DNA from: Jimgerdemannia flammicorona
Taxonomy: Eukaryota > Mucoromycota > Endogonomycetes > Endogonales > Endogonaceae
Direction: 5' to 3'
Assembly: GCA_003990745.1 (NCBI GenBank)
Contig: RBNI01001418.1
Coordinates: 1 to 22,555 of the forward strand
Length of the DNA: 22,555 nt
This document shows positions 17,513 to 22,555 of this stretch, piece by piece. Every line of letters begins with the position of its first letter. Positions within the stretch are counted from its first letter, which is position 1. The notes beneath the pieces are model-generated. The model was not told where the DNA came from, ran no database searches, and saw nothing but the letters and a program-made list of their open reading frames with translations. A program made the translations under genes and the position numbers.

Positions 17513-20456
17513 ATAAACAGTACAACTAGAATTTTCTCTTTAAATATCAATAGTCTCCAAGGAGCAGTGGGGTATAGAAATATCTTCTGCTGACCCAAGG
17601 AGCTGGATAGAGATTTGTTCCTACTATAGGATATTAGAAATAATAGAAACTTGAATATTCTGAACTAGATGAAAGAATGGGATAGTATAGCCATTTAGAG
17701 TGGGCATGTGGGTATTCTGGTTAGAAAGGGTAAGTGGGATATTTGGGACATTGAACATTGGGAGAGCAGGGTAGTGTGGGGATTCTGAAAGAGGTCAGGC
17801 TGAAGGTATTTGATAATTGGATCATATTATTGTCCTGTAGAAAGGGGGGAGAGAGTGGAATAGATTTGAGGGCTACAAGAGTCTAGAGCATTGATAGAGG
17901 CAGGAATTGACTTTCTAGGTAGGGACTATAATTTAATATATAATAGAAAGGTGGACAGAACTGATGGAGAAATGAGAATTGCTAATAGGAGTGGTGGTAT
18001 GGAGGCCTGAGAGGAAGTTGAGCATCCGAGTTCATTAGTAGATGCTGGGAGACTTGGATGGAGATATTGTAGAGTCTATATTCACTATATGGCAGGGTTG
18101 GGCTCAAGGATTGACTGGATGCTAACTGCTGAGTGCTGGAAAGTTAATATCTAGAGAACTTTGGAACCAGTTTAGTGCTCATAGTCAGATAACTGGGGCC
18201 TCCTAGGAGGGATTTGTGAAGTGAGGAGGAAGGAGGTACTAATGCAGAGATAATTGAAGACACTCTGGAGGATTGGGAGTCACTGTAAGTAGAGAGCCTG
18301 GGGGATTTGGTCCTACTAGTTTGAGAGGAGGAGATCAAGGAAGTCCTTGCAGCAACTAAGCTGAGAACAGTACCAGGGGAGGATGGATTACCTTGGGACT
18401 TTTGGAAGAAGATGGCAAGAGTCCCTGGAGTATTGGGAGAGATGGCTGTCCTCTATGACCTTGTTCTTCTGAAAGATCAGTAGGTTGCAGAGCAGGACCT
18501 AGGGCTGATAGCCCTGTTATACAAGGACAAAGGGAGGAGGGAGAACTGAAGGGATTGGAGACTGATAATGCTTCTGGATATAGACAAGAAGATGATTACT
18601 AAGGTGATTGTGGCAAGAGTACAGAAGGTTGCTCAACAGGTGCTAGGGGAGGAGCAGCAGGGCTTTATTGGAGGCAGACTTATTAGGAATGAGATGACAT
18701 GGGTCCATAGCATTATTGAAGGGGCATGGGCTAGTGGATTGGATGGAAGACTGGTCTTTTTGGACCAGGAGAAGGCCTATGACTGTGTTCAGTGGATGTG
18801 GCTGGGCAAGGTGCTGGATAGAATTAGAGTTCTCTCACTATTTTGAGCCTCTATATTAAGTCTGTTGGAGGGCAGTAGGGTGGTACTGTTATGTAATAGT
18901 CACTGGGGTCTGGCATTTCTCTTGGAGAGAGGGGTTCATCAGAGAGATCCACTGTCTTCTATTTTATATACTATTTCACTAGAGCCATTGATGTATAGGA
19001 TTCAATAGAGGGTAGTAGGACTCTCTATCTATAGTGTGGTGTGGAAGGTTGGGGCCTTTGCAGATGATATGGTGGTTGAACTGAGATCAGTGGCAGATGT
19101 TGAGGTACTTAGAGAGATGGTGGATTGGTATGAGACATACCTGGAGTGAAACTCAACTGATATAAGTGTGAAACAATAGTGTTGGGAAATGGGCTGGTAG
19201 GAGGGAATCTCATTGGAACAATTGTCCCTATGAGAGAGGTGGTGAGGTATTTGGGCATCATTCTTTCAGTATATGGATCTGTCTTACCATGGATGTGGTG
19301 GGAGAGGAGGGTGGCCATCTGGAGGGAGACCCTTAGGAGTTAGGGAGATTACCATATCTCCCTAACAGACCAGGTCTCAATTCTGAATGTCTACTGGTTC
19401 TCTAAGCTGTGGTATATTGCTTATCACTTAGACTTTTCAGCTTGGGTGGTAAAGCAACTAATGAAACTGGCTAGGGATTAGATTTGGGCTGGTAGGAGGT
19501 CCCAGATCAGTTGGGATACTCTTTCTATACCCATAGATCAAGGGGGGCTAGGTCTGGTGGATCTTCCTAAGAGGCTGCATTGCCTGAGAGCTTGGTGGTT
19601 GAAGTGGACTATTGAACTGAGGGGAGGGAGATGGGTGCCACTGATGCAGAAGATGTGGGAGGTGAGATTCTCTCTAAGAGGGTCTTTAGGAGATTTGCTA
19701 TCTCTGGTGGATCTGGGTGGAAGCCATTGGCTATAGTATAAAGACTTCTGGTGGAGGATGGTAGATGGAGCACACTGTATAGGCTTGTGCTGGTAGAGTA
19801 ATGAAGGAGAGATGCTATGTAGACCAGCTATATAGAGATGGGACAGACTGCTTTTGGGGAGTGCTCCACTTATAGAGTTTGATATTGGTGATAGAGTAAA
19901 GTGTCAGTGGGGACTTGCCCAGAATCTTTGGCCTAGTGGCTGGCAAGCAGTAAGAATTGGTAAGGGGTGAGACTGGGCAGGAGTTTGGTCATAGAGTGCT
20001 GAGGTACAGAAGTAGCTCTCTCCTAAGTTCTGAGAAGTATAGTAGTAGATACAATAGAGGAATATTATGTTGAATTTTCATGCTGGACATTTGGTAGATG
20101 GTAGATTACTAGAATGTGAAGAGTGTTACAATGTAGGTCAAGCTGGGGAATTTGTGCAGATATCAGAACATTGGTTAGGAGAGTGTGAGGTACTGGGGGA
20201 TTTTTGGATAGTAGTTGAGGATCAGCTGGGTGTGAAGAGGAGACCAGATGAGAAGAGAGATCATTGAGAAGATTTGAGAGCTAGGTTGGTGGGAGATGTG
20301 GGTAATGAATGGCTTACTATAGAGTGGGTTCTAGCTGTATAGATAGGGCTGGCTGGATATTGGCTCTTTGTTTTTGAGGAGAGGCAATATCTGGGATTGC
20401 AGGAGAAGTTGCTAAGATGGGAGAGATTGTTGGAAGATATACCGACAGAGTGGTGA
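17513..20456 (+). pseudogene. LINE copy B ORF2: endonuclease, reverse transcriptase, Cys/His C-terminus (decayed)
   Basis: The codon matching copy A's start ATG is ATA (17513-17515), so the initiator is lost by G-to-A. Endonuclease signs are RIFSLNINSLQGAVGY near 17530 and GRDYN at 17928-17942, where GGDFN is expected. The reverse transcriptase begins near 18330 with EIKEVLAATKLRTVPGEDGL. A 279-base stretch at 18568-18846 is open (QQGFIGG, LVFLDQEKAYDCVQW). The catalytic box FADD at 19057-19068 is intact. The C-terminal motif C-x2-C-x14-H-x4-C lies at 20115-20186 inside the open stretch 20067-20267. I see no RNase H domain. A deletion removes the endonuclease/reverse transcriptase linker. The frame ends near TGA 20454-20456, though that codon may itself be a mutated one. 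Confidence 0.82.
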
Positions 20457-20652
20457 GTTAGATAGAGTCCCTAGGGTAGGCATTGATGCCATCTGGTAAA
20501 AGAGATCTATAAACAAAGTAATGGGCAGGTGGTAGTGGTTAATGACCTTGTGGTCTTTAATTGTAAGAGTGTGAGAGATGGGGGGAGTCCTCCCTAGGGA
20601 GATTGGGTAGAGGTGAGTTCAGTGTATTATATATGAGATAAATGGGTGTATT

Positions 20653-20676
20653 AATAAAGAAAGGAGTCTAAGAGAC

Positions 20677-20716
<40 letters not shown>
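20653..20716 (+). terminator. LINE copy B polyadenylation signal and (AT)n tail
   Basis: AATAAA at 20653-20658 is followed by the shared 3' end sequence and a 35-base alternating AT tract (20682-20716) in place of the A tail of copy A. Microsatellites growing from LINE tails are a known outcome of tail slippage. Confidence 0.75.
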
Positions 20717-20718
<2 letters not shown>

Positions 20719-21990
20719 TACTAAAATATATAGATTATATCAAATAAGAGAGAAGGCTAAGAATAATATAATTAAGTTACAAGTATTTTAATAGAATAAT
20801 GTAGAGAAGATTTAAGATTATTAAGATAAGAGACAAAGTTTTAGTATATAAGAATATAATAGAAGCTTTATAGTAATAAAAACTAGAGCCTGGGGGAAGA
20901 ATCTTATATTGTACAAAATATAAAGACAACTACCATTTGGCTATAAAAACTATTAGACACAATTATCTTTACTATTATATATCAAAACTCACTCAAGAAG
21001 TATTATAGCTAACTAATGAAATACTACTCTAGTCTTCCAAATCATAAGTGCTGCTCAGTAAGTAATAGAATGACAATAGAATTCTACCAAGTCATCAGCT
21101 ATAGAGGAATCCTTCAACAGTATATAGAGTATTAAAAAGACTCACTTATTATAAATTTTACATTTTAGAGTCTATCAGTATTATATTAAGTTTTAAGAGT
21201 ACTTTAAGTTGAGAAAATTTTTATACAAAAAAAACATAACTAAAGAAGAATAGATTGCAAAGTATCAGATATCTTATACTCAGATTATAATAACCAAGTA
21301 GGTTTATAAACTATTTAAAAATAAAAGTAAGCCCTAGCTCATTTTTGAGAAGTAGTTCTAAGAGATTTCTGATAAGTAAAAAGATACTATTGAGAGAGTA
21401 TAATTGAATTAATTATATAGTATAAGAATATATAATTAATCTAAATATAAGAGTTTAAATAGGTTGATTTAGAGTGAAATCACTTATTTAGAAGGAGTTA
21501 TAATAGTTAATTTGAATTAGTAACAATAATCAGAGAATAGATATTTGATAATAATACATATCTAAATCTAATTTCTAATATAGAATAGTATTATAGTTTA
21601 ATAGCCACTAAATCTCTCAGTTATATAATTTATATAATTATACAAAAAGCATAGCTATAGAAATCTCTCAGATGTAATGATCACTCATCTGTACAGATTT
21701 TACTAATATACTGATCTCTCAACTATATAAAATAACTTATAGAAAATAAAGTCTTAACTTAGCTAATGTATAGTTAGCAAACTTGTATTAATATCTCTAA
21801 TATCTAGAATAATAAATCTCTGATTAAAATAGTTTAAGAAAAGAGATAAGAAACTAGTAAGCCTGTAGATAGATATAGTTTAAACTCACCTACTTCTACA
21901 TGTAAGAACTCTAAGAAGTTAAAGAAGATCAAGTATTTAAAATAAAGAAATCTGCTATACTTCTATTAGTATATATTTACTATATTGTAT
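20717..21990 (+). other. Very AT-rich region, unassigned, upstream of Gypsy fragment 2
   Basis: No domain could be named. Near 20905-21000 one frame reads GRILYCTKYKDNYHLAIK and then TIRHNYLYYYI, which could be a decayed zinc-finger (Cys, Tyr for Cys, His). Near 21065-21135 another frame reads MTIEFYQVISYRGILQQYIE. Position suggests a Gag or protease region of Gypsy fragment 2, but the AT content is so high that chance residue strings are likely. Confidence 0.3.
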
Positions 21991-22520
21991 TAATTATTAA
22001 CAATCAAGTACTCAATAAGACCTTTGTTAAAAATTAACATATATTTCTATATATTAATAAACTATTTGATTAAATATACAATATAATAATTTTCCAACTT
22101 ATTAATCTTATATTTAATTATCATTATATATATATTAAATTAGAAGACATCTCAAAGATAATTCCAAATAAGATTCAGAAATTATAAGTTCTATATAATT
22201 TTTTAGTCTCACTAATATATTAGTAATCTTTTAAATATTAATAAATAATACTATTTGAGATTATCCTAAAGTATTCATAATAGTATATCTAGATAATATT
22301 TTAATATATTGAATGAGCAATACTATTAACCTATTATATAAATATATAAATATTTTTTAATATACTCTATAAATATAAGCTCTCTATAAAAAGAAGAAAT
22401 ATTACTTTTCAAAATAGTCATTAAATATCTTAGATTATAATATATTTATAAATTATATTACTATTAATTAAAAAAGAACTAAAGTAATTCATAACTTATC
22501 TATACTAAGGACTCTTAAGT

Positions 22521-22523
<3 letters not shown>
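21990..22523 (+). pseudogene. Gypsy fragment 2: reverse transcriptase (decayed, truncated by poly-T)
   Basis: Near 22055-22165 the frame reads INKLFD*IYN, then FQLINLIFNYHYIYIKLEDIS, where the family has FSKLDLRSGYHQIRI..EDIPKTAF. After a frameshift the catalytic box YLDN (22286-22297) appears, where YLDD is expected, followed by ILIY and a stop. Then come KKKKYYFSK and, at the end, KVIHNLSILRTLKSL, matching the family's connection to RNase H (KVKAIRDWPTPRNVKELRSF). The sequence stops at 22523 against a T run. It is more AT-rich than the chromovirus at 7640-12220 and looks like a different, older element. Its LTRs, integrase and remaining domains are not in the window. Confidence 0.78.

Positions 22524-22555
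<32 letters not shown>
22524..22555 (-). repeat. Poly-T tract at window edge, possible tail of a minus-strand LINE
   Basis: A run of 32 T residues cuts the Gypsy reverse transcriptase/RNase H frame in mid-domain. A minus-strand retroposon whose poly-A tail lies at its left end on this strand would produce exactly this. It would lie beyond the window. An assembly end in a homopolymer also fits. Confidence 0.45.

Larger units (their letters stand above)
15600..20716 (+). mobile_element. LINE copy B: Tad1-like non-LTR retrotransposon with internal deletion
   Basis: This is the longer copy at the 5' side. Composition switches from pyrimidine-rich to purine-rich near 15550-15600, taken as the approximate 5' end. 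ORF1 (15742-17477) and ORF2 (17513 to about 20456) follow, then a 3' region with AATAAA at 20653-20658 and an AT tract at 20682-20716 where copy A has poly-A. Against copy A it lacks about 560 bp between endonuclease and reverse transcriptase (junction about 18213-18258). It lacks the insertion seen in copy A. Stops and a few indels make it inactive, though the FADD box and the C-terminal Cys/His motif are intact. Confidence 0.88.

Noticed and set aside
16849..17598. A 249-residue minus-strand open frame, the longest in the window, with a similar one at 627-893
   Set aside because: It lies opposite LINE ORF1 and the start of ORF2, is Leu/Ser/Pro/His-rich, and is open because the purine-rich + strand rarely gives stops in that antisense frame. 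The + strand has the recognisable LINE protein.
20682..20716. AT tract as a centromere, origin or telomere-linked element
   Set aside because: It sits exactly at the LINE 3' end where copy A has poly-A, so it is a LINE tail.
1..22555. Possible alternative genetic code with TAG or TGA read as an amino acid
   Set aside because: All three stops appear, frameshifts are present, and catalytic residues are lost at the same rate. Plain decay explains it, and no single codon reassignment restores the frames.

Overview
The window holds no intact host gene. It is a nest of decayed retrotransposons, most likely from a filamentous ascomycete: two copies of a Tad1-like LINE, a chromodomain-bearing Ty3/Gypsy element (chromovirus) and a fragment of a second Gypsy element. 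Every reading frame I could follow is broken by TAG, TAA and TGA codons, and the changes are mostly C-to-T or G-to-A. CpG is almost absent: I found five by eye in 22.5 kb, where base composition would predict hundreds. Both facts suggest repeat-induced mutation and/or loss of methylated cytosines. There is nothing bacterial here.

Layout. 1-37 is poly-A at the window edge. 38-6036 is LINE copy A on the + strand. It is 5'-truncated inside ORF1, ends in A20, and its reverse transcriptase is split by an unidentified ~1.29 kb insertion (about 2783-4071) flanked by a 10-bp near-identical duplication. 6037-7640 is AT-rich and low-complexity. About 7640-12220 is the chromovirus on the + strand, in the order Gag zinc knuckle, dUTPase-like domain, protease, reverse transcriptase, RNase H, integrase, chromodomain, polypurine tract and a possible start of the 3' LTR. 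About 12460-14350 is a long degenerate reading frame I cannot name. It is interrupted at 13937-14060 by a U6 snRNA copy flanked by a probable target-site duplication, and the host frame resumes after the U6. 14350-15600 is pyrimidine-rich, with a possible decayed minus-strand gene. About 15600-20716 is LINE copy B on the + strand. Its ORF1 and ORF2 can be followed nearly end to end; it has an internal deletion of about 560 bp and ends in an (AT)n tract. 20717-21990 is AT-rich and unassigned. About 21990-22523 is the reverse transcriptase of a second Gypsy element, cut off by poly-T at the window edge.

Nothing here looks able to work as an operon or defence system. The two most informative features are the dUTPase-like domain between Gag and protease of the chromovirus, and the U6 snRNA copy that interrupts an unknown gene with a target-site duplication. 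The second suggests that LINE-type machinery in this genome mobilised a spliceosomal RNA. Domain calls were made by eye from recognisable motifs; no search was run.
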